Shown piece by piece: positions 32,839 to 41,362 of a stretch of 64,000 bases of DNA. The stretch lies in assembly GCA_001768515.1 (NCBI GenBank), contig MEOA01000018.1, positions 1 to 64,000 on the forward strand, read 5' to 3'. Numbering within the stretch: the first letter of the stretch is position 1; each line of letters starts with the position of its first letter. Position numbers and translations under genes: made by a program. This stretch comes from Bacteroidetes bacterium GWE2_42_24 (GTDB taxonomy: Bacteria > Bacteroidota > Bacteroidia > Bacteroidales > TTA-H9). The notes under the pieces were generated by a model. It saw only the letters and a list, made by a program, of their open reading frames with translations, did not search any database and was not told the DNA's origin.

Positions 32839-33998
32839 TGTGTATCTGGTTTTAAGAGGCCGCTAATGGTTAACAGTAAGAAAGCGCTGCCAATTTCAGA
32901 GCATCTGCTACTTAAGCGATCAAGTCGGTGATTAAATGTTATTCCTTTTAATTCACACTACCGGCGCACGGTTGTTTAACGAGAATTGTTATGCATTCTA
33001 CTCTATTCATAATAATTCCTTGTTTTTCATTTTCAGTTTTGCGTTGATCATGATTCGAGACACCTTGCAAATGTAATCGGAGAATTTACTTAATCCTGAA
33101 CACTGTTTTTGGCAAACTTACTGATAAAAATTTCATAATTTCAAGTAACTGCAACGAAAGAGAACAGATATGATCTATTTTTTTGCAAAAAAAAGCATAA
33201 TAGCTTCTCAAATTGAGTGGTAATGCCCCACTTAATTCATGGATTCCTCACTTTACACGGAATGACGGCTTGTCCTCTGTCCCGGGGGAGGGAGTGCAGT
33301 CGGGGCAGCTTTATCAGGCTAATGAAAATGTGTCATTTTTTGAGATGAACCGTAGATCAACCGTAGATCAACCGTAGATCAACCGTAGATTAAGCGTACG
33401 GCTAAGGTTGATCTTCGCTTGATTTTCGGCTGGTATAAGCTGTATATTCTTTTAAAAGCATATCGATATTAGACAAAAATAGTGCCAGGGCTGGTTACTT
33501 TTTTTATGGAAAGAAGAGAAATGTATTTCTCAAAGCTTTGCCTTCAGGAAATGTAAATGCTGACAGCCGAAGCCTCCCGAAGGCTATATGGATCAGTACC
33601 ACCACCAGTGCAACGTCAATCCTTAAAAGTCGCAGGGAGCAGCGGAGCAAAGAGGGCACTTTCTTTGGTACTTTTTTTTCGCCCACAGGGAAAAGAAAGT
33701 ACAGCAAAATGATCGACTGCAATAGAACAGGTGCCGGCTACAAAAGCTTTGGTCGTTTCGATGGCGATCTTGATGTCTATCTGGAGCCAAAGCCAAAGCA
33801 AACGCCAACGCCCCAGACCAATGATTGTCAGTTTGTCAGCAGAACAACTTCAGGAACTGACCAGGAAGCCTAACAGCAAAGCATGAGGTATAGTCCTTCC
33901 GGTTAAGGGGAATTGGGAGGTCAATAGAAGGACATTCCCGGGCATTGGAATTTGTGGCCTCCTTTTTGTACGTATCAGGGTAACTAATCTCCCGAGTC
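32839..33998. other. 1.16-kb gene-free region with repeats
   Basis: No supportable gene. It contains the 11-bp-repeat element at 33306-33430 and, at about 33540-33830, a stretch whose plus-strand frame reads EQRSKEGTFFGTFFSPTGKRKY. This resembles a spurious peptide often seen in Bacteroidota intergenic repeats rather than a gene. A TACATTTG match on the minus strand at 33068-33075 may serve the upstream peptidase gene. Confidence 0.5.
33306..33430 (+). repeat. intergenic element with 11-bp tandem repeat, copy 1
   Basis: Four copies of an 11-base unit (CAACCGTAGAT, first unit GAACCGTAGAT) lie at 33347-33390. They are flanked on the left by AAAATGTGTCATTTTTT and on the right by TAAGGTTGATCTT and GCTTGATTTT. 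The same flanks and a six-copy array of a related unit occur in inverted orientation at 48549-48688. Confidence 0.85.
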
Positions 33999-34781
33999 AT
34001 GAAAAAGATCTTATTCGTTGTTGTTTCGTTGTTTGCCTCTTCGCTGATGTCTCAGCCCGTGAATCACACCTTTGTTGCCGGAGAAGAACTCACCTTCAGG
34101 CTTTATTATGATGCATGGCTGGCCGATGTAACGGCGGGCTATGGAACCGTTACGGTGCAGAAGAAACCGGAAATACAGGGAGGACGTCCCGTATACCACA
34201 TTGTTGGTGAAGGAAAATCGAAGGGGATGTTCAACCTGTTCTTCAAGGTAAAGGATCGTTTCGAAACATGGGTCGATACAGCCTCGCTGCTCCCCTGTAA
34301 ATTTACCCGCTCAACACGCGAGGGGGGCTACAGGAAGGACGATGTGGTGATCTTCGACCAGCGGGCCGGAACGGCGACCAGCAGTACGAAAAAGAAGAAA
34401 ATCAGGCCTGGCACCCACGATATCATCTCGGCTGTCTTTTTTGCCAGGAATTTAGACATCAGCCATGTCAGGGAGGGTGATATTCTCCCGGTTCCCTTCT
34501 TTCTGGATGATTCGGTGTACACTTCGGCGGTGAAATACCTCGGGCGTGATACAATAACCATAGAATCGGGAAGATTCAGTTGTTTAAAGTTTAAGCCCAT
34601 GGTAGCTACCGGCGCCGTCTTCAGCGATCCATACCCCATGGTTCTGTATGTGAGCGACGACCGCAATCATGTCCCCCTGCTGGCTGAATCGGCTATCGTG
34701 GTTGGAAAGGTGAAGATGGAACTCACTAATTTTAAAGGGTTAAGATACCCGATGACTTCGGAGATACGTAAGAAGAGATGA
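33999..34781 (+). CDS. DUF3108 domain exported protein
   Basis: 260 residues with a signal peptide (MKKILFVVVSLFASSLMSQ). The rest is a beta-rich DUF3108-type domain: GEELTFRLYYDAWLADVTAGYG (about 27-48), DRFETWVDT, CKFTRSTREGGY, and VLYVSDDRNHVPLLAES near the C-terminus. The family is periplasmic or outer-membrane-associated and has no proven function. It is convergent with the transglutaminase-like gene 55 bases away; no clear terminator lies between them. Confidence 0.85.
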   Translation: MKKILFVVVSLFASSLMSQPVNHTFVAGEELTFRLYYDAWLADVTAGYGTVTVQKKPEIQGGRPVYHIVGEGKSKGMFNLFFKVKDRFETWVDTASLLPCKFTRSTREGGYRKDDVVIFDQRAGTATSSTKKKKIRPGTHDIISAVFFARNLDISHVREGDILPVPFFLDDSVYTSAVKYLGRDTITIESGRFSCLKFKPMVATGAVFSDPYPMVLYVSDDRNHVPLLAESAIVVGKVKMELTNFKGLRYPMTSEIRKKR

Positions 34782-34836
34782 ATCCTGCATTAACTTTGAC
34801 TTTGACCTTGGCATCGGGTGTCGTTTAAACCTTCAA

Positions 34837-36801
34837 CTATTTCGATTTCGAAAGCACAATCTGACCCTGGGTCATCTCCTTCTGGTTCATCACCACCTGA
34901 CGGTAAACAGACCATTCTTCGGGTTTGTAGATACGTTTGCCCAGGGATATCTTTTCGCTGATACTGACGACGTTGCTCTGCTGAACGACTGAACGTTCAT
35001 AAGAGGCGGTTTCATCGCCGGCACGGCTGATGGATTTGGGTGTTACCAGCTTATATCCGGCCGGTACTTCAAAGCTCTCGGTAATCTCAACCAAACGGCT
35101 ACACCGATCGCGGAAATTATACTTACGTATTTCGATGCCGGTATTGGTGTAGAGATGGGGTTGAGCCCTGCTGAAGAAGCCTCCTGCAGCGAAGGGCTTA
35201 AATATGATGGCATCATCGGCGATTAAGGCATAGCCGGGGGCTGAAAACTTCAGCGTGATGCTGACTGGCTGCTTCTGGTATTCATCGGGATCGGTGTACT
35301 GCATATCTGATATCTTAGCAGTAGGAGCCAACCGGAGGATCTCTTTTTCGAGGTTGTTGCGCCAGGTGCCCGGACTTGAACGGGTGAAAATACTTCTGAC
35401 AGCGTTATCGGTCTGCCCTTCGGCTGTGAGCGTGATCTCCCCGTTAAGTGTACCATCGTTGGTGATCTTCCACACAGCTACCATGCGAAGGTAGTGGTTC
35501 TCGGGTGGTGAGACGGGGGTTTCCATCAGGTCGGCTCCCTTCGGAAGACCCATCAGGTAGTTTTGTTGCTGTTCGGCACTCGACCAGAGTTCACGCAGGA
35601 AGGGTACCCAGGTGGGATCGAGCATCATGTATTCGCCATTACGGCGCTGTACAACGGTAACCGAATGGTTGAACTGATCAGCAGGAATCCTGTCAATTCT
35701 TTCACCGGCCATAGTCATGGCGGCATACGATTTGAAACCGGCTGCACGCAACATGGTGATAAGCATTCCTGCCTTATCTTTACACACACCGCACCTATCG
35801 GCAAAATTCATGGCCCCGTTGTGAAGGGTATATCCTTCACCTTTACCCATCGAGATTCCTGAATAACGAATCTCATCTGCGGCCCAATGGGTCAGCAGGC
35901 TGATGGAATCCATTTCGTTGCGGGCGCCTTGCAGTAATTCCTTTACTTTGGCTTTGATCTCGGGTGTGCTCTTAAAACTGCCGTAATCTTCGTTTACACC
36001 ATAGAACCACATTGATTTGGCTTCCCAGTCGGGGCTGGTGCTAAGCAGGAGTTTAGGGGCAATATCGGACTGTGAAACCATGGAAGGTTCACTTGCAATA
36101 GGTCGGATATCCTTCAGGTTGAAAGTATAGATTATCTGGTCGTCTTTAAATAGCATCGACGACTGTAGTGTGCCGTTGTAGATAGCATACTGGATCGGCT
36201 TGTCCTTCGGCAGACAAACGCGATACACCTTCTCGATGATGGGATCAGAGCTCCAGAAAGGAACGATGTCGTAGTAATGACCACGCATTGGCGGGATGTA
36301 CTGTTCATCGGGATCAGAGCCCGATTGCAGCAAAGCATAGGTAAAGCCTTTGCGGTAGAACCAGACCTCAACGGCATCACCTGTTTCAAGACGACCAAGA
36401 TCGGCCATCTTCTCGCGGGCACCCCAATAAATGGCACGTGCTGGGGCTGCGTAATCCTTCACATTTGCGAGGTCAAAGTCCATGGTAAGGCCATTGGCTT
36501 TATGGATGCGGACACCCTGTATCTCTGCCCAGGCAGACAGGGGATCATAACCAAAAATGAGGGTGCGGTTGTCGAGAGCGCCCCGTTCATTTAGTATCTT
36601 AACCAGTTTGTGCTGGTACATGTGGCTGAGTCCGGTGGGCATTACCTTTACCGTGGTGCTGTCGAATACTACCACCACGCCGGCGCTCTTATAATCGGCA
36701 GCAGAACCGGCAGCAGCAAGCAATTGCCTGATCCCATCGGCAGATGCTCCCAAAGGAATCAGCAAAGCAACAAAGAACCAAAAGATATTTTTAAAGACCA
36801 T
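34837..36801 (-). CDS. DUF3857/transglutaminase-like exported protein
   Basis: 654 residues with a signal peptide (1-21). The N-terminal DUF3857 beta domain (about 40-250) is followed by a transglutaminase-like domain with triad C340 in CGVCKDKAGML, H379 in FNHSVTVV and D395 in MLDPTWVP. The C-terminal beta region (about 430-640) resembles DUF2569/DUF3858-type tails. The family is frequent in Bacteroidota envelopes, and its substrates are unknown. The intact triad suggests an active peptidase or amidase rather than a scaffold. Confidence 0.88.
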   Translation of the reverse strand: MVFKNIFWFFVALLIPLGASADGIRQLLAAAGSAADYKSAGVVVVFDSTTVKVMPTGLSHMYQHKLVKILNERGALDNRTLIFGYDPLSAWAEIQGVRIHKANGLTMDFDLANVKDYAAPARAIYWGAREKMADLGRLETGDAVEVWFYRKGFTYALLQSGSDPDEQYIPPMRGHYYDIVPFWSSDPIIEKVYRVCLPKDKPIQYAIYNGTLQSSMLFKDDQIIYTFNLKDIRPIASEPSMVSQSDIAPKLLLSTSPDWEAKSMWFYGVNEDYGSFKSTPEIKAKVKELLQGARNEMDSISLLTHWAADEIRYSGISMGKGEGYTLHNGAMNFADRCGVCKDKAGMLITMLRAAGFKSYAAMTMAGERIDRIPADQFNHSVTVVQRRNGEYMMLDPTWVPFLRELWSSAEQQQNYLMGLPKGADLMETPVSPPENHYLRMVAVWKITNDGTLNGEITLTAEGQTDNAVRSIFTRSSPGTWRNNLEKEILRLAPTAKISDMQYTDPDEYQKQPVSITLKFSAPGYALIADDAIIFKPFAAGGFFSRAQPHLYTNTGIEIRKYNFRDRCSRLVEITESFEVPAGYKLVTPKSISRAGDETASYERSVVQQSNVVSISEKISLGKRIYKPEEWSVYRQVVMNQKEMTQGQIVLSKSK

Positions 36802-36910
36802 AATTTAAATTGTTGGTGATTAAGCGATATTGTTTCAATAAATTATTTGTCAGAATTAAGTAAACCGGATATCCGTCTACATGCGTGCTGATGTCTGTCC
36901 GGCTAATATT

Positions 36911-37663
36911 TCATAAGATGGTTTGGGTTTGCAGGCTGAAAGGAAGCGCCAGACGGGCGGCTTTACTGGCAGCCTCCAACATTGTGATGGCCGAGGAGAT
37001 TCGTTTAGCGGCCACATAAGCCCCGTGTTTTTCCCAGATAACAAGGCCAGGCAGATGCCCTGCCACCCTGTAGCCGTTAGTGTCAGTATCGAAAATCTGA
37101 CAGAGTTGTTTGACATCCGGGGGATCGAGCAAGTTTTTAACAGGGGGCCAGGCGCTGCACAACACCTTATCGGGACTGAATGCATTTTCGTAAGGCATGA
37201 TTGCCGACAGGCGGATCAGGTCGTCGGGTTCGGCCAGCATCACGATGGCATTTTTTATGGTTCCTGCCAGCTTCTCGTGAAAGCGGAGGTGATTGATCAG
37301 CGCACTGCAGGGCTCAATCCTGATATCGTGTTGCGATCCCATCAAATGCAAGACTGTTCCATTTTCAGCACATTTGAAGAGAAGTATAGTCTCCTCCGGT
37401 TTTTTTATCACATCGACCACGGGAAGCCCCGGCCGGGTAATCAGGAGGTAGTCGCCGGCCAGTTTTGGAAACGGCTCTGGTAGTTGAATGGTGAGTAAAG
37501 GCAGATCTGTAATCAGGTCGGTGAGTTCGGGCAGGCCGGTTACTCTGGCGGTAAGATGAACCTGTGGAATGAGTGCCCATCCCCGATGATGAAGCAGGGT
37601 GAGTGTCGTTACCATTTGTTTACGGAGAGCCTTCAGCTTGTTTTTTTCAGTTTTCAATGCCAT
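36911..37663 (-). CDS. degenerate class II aldolase-like protein (RhaD-like)
   Basis: 250 residues, no signal peptide. By eye it aligns along its length with rhamnulose-1-phosphate aldolase: GDYLLITRPG matches the NTPFIVTGSG region, RIEPCSALINHLRFH the SELPAHFLSH region, and PGLVIWEKHGAYV the LVLWPFHGVFG region. The HCH zinc pair of RhaD (in VIMHCHATNL) is replaced in the matching VMLAEPDDL, so only the last histidine ligand remains. It is therefore probably not an aldolase, or uses another site. It overlaps the PfkB kinase gene by 17 bases and is clearly co-transcribed. Confidence 0.6.
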   Translation of the reverse strand: MALKTEKNKLKALRKQMVTTLTLLHHRGWALIPQVHLTARVTGLPELTDLITDLPLLTIQLPEPFPKLAGDYLLITRPGLPVVDVIKKPEETILLFKCAENGTVLHLMGSQHDIRIEPCSALINHLRFHEKLAGTIKNAIVMLAEPDDLIRLSAIMPYENAFSPDKVLCSAWPPVKNLLDPPDVKQLCQIFDTDTNGYRVAGHLPGLVIWEKHGAYVAAKRISSAITMLEAASKAARLALPFSLQTQTIL

Positions 37664-38576
37664 CGGTCAGAAAATTGGACAGTGAGTGTGAAATGTAATT
37701 ATCGAAACTCATACATACAGCCGAGGCCATGTGTAGCGCTGTTCCGGTCACCCGATCCCACTCTGTTGGTGTAAGGTGAAGGAGCGTGTCAAAAGTAAGG
37801 TTTTCGCGCGATATACCGTATGCCAGTCCGGCATTAAATGTATCACCGGCTCCGATAGTACTCACCGGGTCAATGGGGATGGATTCCCAGTGGCGCTGGT
37901 CACCTTGCGGGGTAATCATGGTACAACCTCCGCTGCCCATGGTGTAGAAGAGGATCGCCTGAGGGCAGTAATGGTGGGCATCCTCGGCCGATTGACATCC
38001 AAACAATATGTTAAAATCCTCATCCGATCCCCTAATAATATTCGCCATGGAGAGGTTTTCAACGACACCCTCCCGCAGTTGTTCCAGTTCATCCAAATGG
38101 GCTTTTCTGAAGTTGGGGTCATAGAAGAGAAGGCAACCGGAATCCTGTGCGCACCCGAGTATTCTTTTCACCGGAGCTTTCAGTTCGGGACTGATGCTGA
38201 AGTACGAACCAAACATCACCAAATCGCCCTGCCGGAAGGGGGGCCTATCGATCAGTAATCGTCCGGTCGGGAAATTCCGGTAGAATGTATAGCTGGCCTT
38301 CCGCTCATAATCGAGCAAGGCGATGGCTACAGGTGTCTGACCAGAACTATACTGGTAGCAATGGTTGGTGGAGACCCCGTTTTCTGTCAGAAACTCTTTG
38401 ATGAGTCTGCCGATGTCGTCATGGCCGAACTCGCTGATCAATTGCGGATGCATGCCAAGCCGGCCTAGACTGACTGCTGTGTTCAGCATGGCGCCGCCTG
38501 GTTTTGCCGCTTCAGGTTGTCCGTTCACGAAGATAATATCATAAACTGTTTCACCGATGGTATAGATGGTATTCAT
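37647..38576 (-). CDS. PfkB family carbohydrate kinase
   Basis: 309 residues from the ATG at 38576; an upstream start at 38687 would add 37 unrelated residues and lies beyond the promoter. It has the PfkB signature near the C-terminus (STIGAGDTFNAGLAYGI) with the catalytic Asp, and the N-terminal AKPGGAMLNTAVSLGRLG substrate region. It probably phosphorylates a sugar such as fructose or a keto-sugar. It is translationally coupled to the aldolase-like gene, so the two may act on one sugar or one may regulate the other. Confidence 0.87.
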   Translation of the reverse strand: MNTIYTIGETVYDIIFVNGQPEAAKPGGAMLNTAVSLGRLGMHPQLISEFGHDDIGRLIKEFLTENGVSTNHCYQYSSGQTPVAIALLDYERKASYTFYRNFPTGRLLIDRPPFRQGDLVMFGSYFSISPELKAPVKRILGCAQDSGCLLFYDPNFRKAHLDELEQLREGVVENLSMANIIRGSDEDFNILFGCQSAEDAHHYCPQAILFYTMGSGGCTMITPQGDQRHWESIPIDPVSTIGAGDTFNAGLAYGISRENLTFDTLLHLTPTEWDRVTGTALHMASAVCMSFDNYISHSLSNFLTDGIEN

Positions 38577-38605
38577 GAGAAAATGTTTCTGGTAATAGCC
38601 ACCGC

Positions 38606-38635
38606 CAAAGTTAATGGTTAATGACGAATGGCCAA
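38606..38635 (-). promoter_or_regulatory. promoter of the PfkB/aldolase-like operon
   Basis: On the minus strand TTGG at 38632-38635 is followed after exactly 19 bases by TAACTTTG (38606-38613). The ATG lies about 30 bases downstream, supporting the start at 38576. Confidence 0.7.
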
Positions 38636-38931
38636 TGATAAGTGTAACGAGAAACCAGCCACAACGCTTAGTCCACAGCCCTGACATAGTTGCCTTGATT
38701 TTACAGATTAAGTAATCAGAACTCTGATCATCAATTTATAAACCGTTCCACTCTTTTCCAGTAGCAGGCCCGGTAATCTGTTACGCCTATCCGGAGGATC
38801 GACTTCGATAACCACAGCCAAAGCATTCAGGAACTTCATGTTGATTGCGCCAGATTTCGTAACAGTTTCTTAATCTGCATCCCGTTGAATTGTTCTATTT
38901 TTGCATACATGATACATAACCATAACCCGAA
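38636..38931. other. intergenic region between the kinase operon and alkaline phosphatase
   Basis: Contains promoters for both divergent units. For alkaline phosphatase a TATTTTTG -7 match lies at 38896-38903 with TTTC 25 bases upstream. No other feature was identified. Confidence 0.45.
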
Positions 38932-40386
38932 ATGAATAGATTGCGATATCTCATCCTCCTGCTGGCATTTGTCGCCGGCAGTCAGATCGCCTCACTGGCA
39001 GGCGATGCACCTGCACCCGTCCCACACCCCAGGTATGTGTTCTTCTTCATCGGCGATGGCATGGGGCTTGCTCATGTAAGTATGGCAGAAGCACTGCTGG
39101 CCGAAAGGCATGGCAAAACAGGCATACAGAAACTGAACATGAGCACCTTTCCTGTAATGACCTTTGCCGCTACCTTTGCCAAAAATCGTTATATAACCTG
39201 TTCCGCGGCTGCAGGAACGGCTCTGGCAACTGGAGAGAAAACCTCAATCAACACGATTGGGATGGATTCAGCCCGTACACATCCCCTTCGTACTATCGCT
39301 GAAAGAGCCAGGGCCAAAGGGATGAAGGTTGGGATTATGACTACGGTAAGCATTGACCATGCTACCCCTGCCTGTTTTTATGCTCATCAGCCCGACAGGA
39401 ATATGTATTATGAGATAGGGACCCAGCTTCTCAGTTCCGGATTCGATTTCTTCGGTGGAGGTGGTTTTAAATATCCGACAGGCAAAAATAAAGATCAGCC
39501 TGATCTTTACCAGGCCGTTGCGGCAAAAGGGTATACAATCGTTAAAGAACAAAAGGTGTTTGATACCGTTTCTGTGAGGAGCCTCCCCATGATGGTCGTC
39601 AATCCTGTTTTGAGTGCCAGCAGCGACATGCCCTACGCGATGGACAGCGTATCCGGAAGTTTTTCCCTGAGTGGCATCGTGAAGAAGGCCATAGAAGTGC
39701 TCGATAACCCCAAAGGTTTCTTCATGATGGTTGAAGGCGGAAAGATTGACTGGGCTGCCCATGCCAATGATGCAGCAGCTATTATCGGCGAGGTGCTGGA
39801 GCTTGATAAAGCTATCGGATATGCCCTCGAGTTCTATCGTCAGCATCCCGATGAGACCCTTATCATTGTGACCGCCGATCATGAAACCGGAGGCCTTGCT
39901 CTGGGTTGGGCCGGGACCCAATATGAATCGGATTTTACACTGCTCGATCGGCAGAAGGTATCAAGCGACCTGTTTGATGCAAAGATGAAAGCTTACAAAA
40001 AAAGAACACCCGCTTCGATGGTACGGTTTGACTCTGTAATGAGGATGGTGGCTACAGATTTCGGACTTGGTGCCGACATCAGACTCAGCAAATGCGAAGA
40101 GGAGCAACTGCGGCGTGCCTTCCGGATCAGCATGTCGGGCGAGAAGGAGAGCCTCTGCAAAGACGAGAACACCGTGCTTTTCGACATCTATGAACCAATC
40201 GGGGTTACTGCCCGAAGGATATTGGCCAACAAAGCCGGTATTGGTTTTACAACCTGGATGCACACAGGGTCTCCCGTTCCTGTCAGAGTAATTGGTGCAG
40301 GACAAGAACTTTTCAACGGATTCCCCGACAATACCGATATTCCCAAAAATATTGCACGGCTGCTAAGGTTGCCCGAAATAAAATAA
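38932..40386 (+). CDS. phoA: exported alkaline phosphatase
   Basis: 484 residues with a signal peptide (1-24). Metal and catalytic motifs: D42 in FFIGDGMGLAHV; nucleophile S91 in ITCSAAAGTALATGEKT; DHATPACFYAH (about 143-153); KIDWAAHANDAA (about 273-284); and TADHETGGLALG (about 315-326). It hydrolyses phosphomonoesters in the periplasm. The residue before Ser91 is Cys rather than the Asp of E. coli PhoA, which I believe is usual in this Bacteroidota group. It is monocistronic with a good terminator. Confidence 0.93.
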   Translation: MNRLRYLILLLAFVAGSQIASLAGDAPAPVPHPRYVFFFIGDGMGLAHVSMAEALLAERHGKTGIQKLNMSTFPVMTFAATFAKNRYITCSAAAGTALATGEKTSINTIGMDSARTHPLRTIAERARAKGMKVGIMTTVSIDHATPACFYAHQPDRNMYYEIGTQLLSSGFDFFGGGGFKYPTGKNKDQPDLYQAVAAKGYTIVKEQKVFDTVSVRSLPMMVVNPVLSASSDMPYAMDSVSGSFSLSGIVKKAIEVLDNPKGFFMMVEGGKIDWAAHANDAAAIIGEVLELDKAIGYALEFYRQHPDETLIIVTADHETGGLALGWAGTQYESDFTLLDRQKVSSDLFDAKMKAYKKRTPASMVRFDSVMRMVATDFGLGADIRLSKCEEEQLRRAFRISMSGEKESLCKDENTVLFDIYEPIGVTARRILANKAGIGFTTWMHTGSPVPVRVIGAGQELFNGFPDNTDIPKNIARLLRLPEIK

Positions 40387-40406
40387 TAACGCGTCTTCCG
40401 GCGTTT

Positions 40407-40442
40407 TAAAAGGAGTCTGTTTTATACAGGCTCCTTTTTTTC
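40407..40442 (+). terminator. terminator of the alkaline phosphatase gene
   Basis: AAAAGGAG-CTG and CAG-CTCCTTTT pair across a short T/A loop with one mismatch, followed by a T-run. Confidence 0.85.
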
Positions 40443-40475
40443 TTCAAACAATTCAATACCCGTTGCCGGATTTAC

Positions 40476-40483
40476 TACCTTTG
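40476..40483 (+). promoter_or_regulatory. -7 box of a small gene
   Basis: TACCTTTG lies 21 bases before the ATG of the 73-residue protein at 40505. It follows the terminator directly, so this gene has its own promoter. Confidence 0.5.
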
Positions 40484-40504
40484 ACCTATTGAATAATTAA
40501 ACTG

Positions 40505-40726
40505 ATGGATACCAAATCAATTAAGGCCATAAACCTGACGCTGGCAGAATCAAGAATCATTTACCTCTCGACTCAGAAGATGGCCGACCAACTCGAGAAG
40601 GAAATGCTGAAAAGGCAGAACCATGAGAATTTCCAACGTGACGAGGAGATTGATAAATTAAGGACCATGCATGAACTCTCCAACAAACTGAAAAAATTTC
40701 TGAATGAATTTTTGCTGGATGATTAA
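40505..40726 (+). CDS. small alpha-helical hypothetical protein
   Basis: 73 residues, charged, helical by composition, with no signal peptide or membrane segment. The middle (KMADQLEKEMLKRQNHENFQRDEEIDKLRTM) has a coiled-coil-like heptad pattern. A preceding promoter box and codon use like its neighbours support a real gene. I do not recognise the family. Confidence 0.6.
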   Translation: MDTKSIKAINLTLAESRIIYLSTQKMADQLEKEMLKRQNHENFQRDEEIDKLRTMHELSNKLKKFLNEFLLDD

Positions 40727-41064
40727 GCCGTTTTCTTAAGCAACAGCAGCTATTTCACTTCCTTTTCCTTCAGACCAGCATTGGCTTTGGCTGGTGTATC
40801 AACTTTTTATTTACAGATATTGAAAATCATTACTTTAGAACCTGTTATCAGAATCCATTTCTTCACATGAAACTATTTAGAGACAAATAGTTCAGGTTTG
40901 GTTTCTGTAGACAATGCGCCCCATCAACTCGGGCAGTAATGATGAATTGCTTTCTATAAGGCGGTGGTACCTCTCGTGGTCGTTCCCTTAACTCCACTAA
41001 CACAAAAAAGCCCGACCATCATAACAATGGCCGGGCGTAGGAAATAAATAATAACCTAAAAAAA
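40727..41064. other. intergenic spacer with one terminator
   Basis: 338 bases. Only the minus-strand terminator at 41004-41037 is recognised. Confidence 0.5.
41004..41037 (-). terminator. terminator of the small CTERM-like protein gene
   Basis: GCCCG-CCAT and ATGG-CGGGC pair with one mismatch around a short loop, followed by T6 on the minus strand. It lies about 30 bases past the stop of the gene at 41065. Confidence 0.85.
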
Positions 41065-41295
41065 TTATTCTGCGAGTTTCTTTCGGGCTTTGTACACCCG
41101 CTTGGCACCATAGCCGGCACCCATAGCCAGCAGGATGGCGATACCTCCACCAAGGGGAGCAGAACCGCCTCCAATGGGGGCTCCTCCTACAGGAGTGCCA
41201 CCTGAATTTTCTCCCGGATTAGGTTGGGCAAATATCAAAGCAGGTGCTGCAACCAGTGCTCCAATAACAATAAGCTTTAGAATATTCTTTTTCAT
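41065..41295 (-). CDS. small exported protein with a C-terminal anchor (PID-CTERM-like)
   Basis: 76 residues: a signal peptide (1-23), a Gly/Pro-rich linker (PGENSGGTPVGGAPIGGG), one transmembrane helix (APLGGGIAILLAMGAGYGAKR) and a basic tail (VYKARKK). This tripartite tail resembles the CTERM-type sorting signals recognised in Bacteroidota. The linker is so short that the protein is little more than two sorting signals. It lies 67 bases downstream of the large T9SS cargo gene on the same strand. Confidence 0.7.
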   Translation of the reverse strand: MKKNILKLIVIGALVAAPALIFAQPNPGENSGGTPVGGAPIGGGSAPLGGGIAILLAMGAGYGAKRVYKARKKLAE

Positions 41296-41362
41296 ATAAT
41301 TGATATTTTATATTCGGATGAAGTGGCCCGGCAAACCTGCGCCTGCCGGATCACAAAGTTAA

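Noticed and set aside
33347-33390. 11-bp tandem repeats considered as a CRISPR array
   Set aside because: The units are only 11 bases, contiguous and without spacers, and no cas gene is present.
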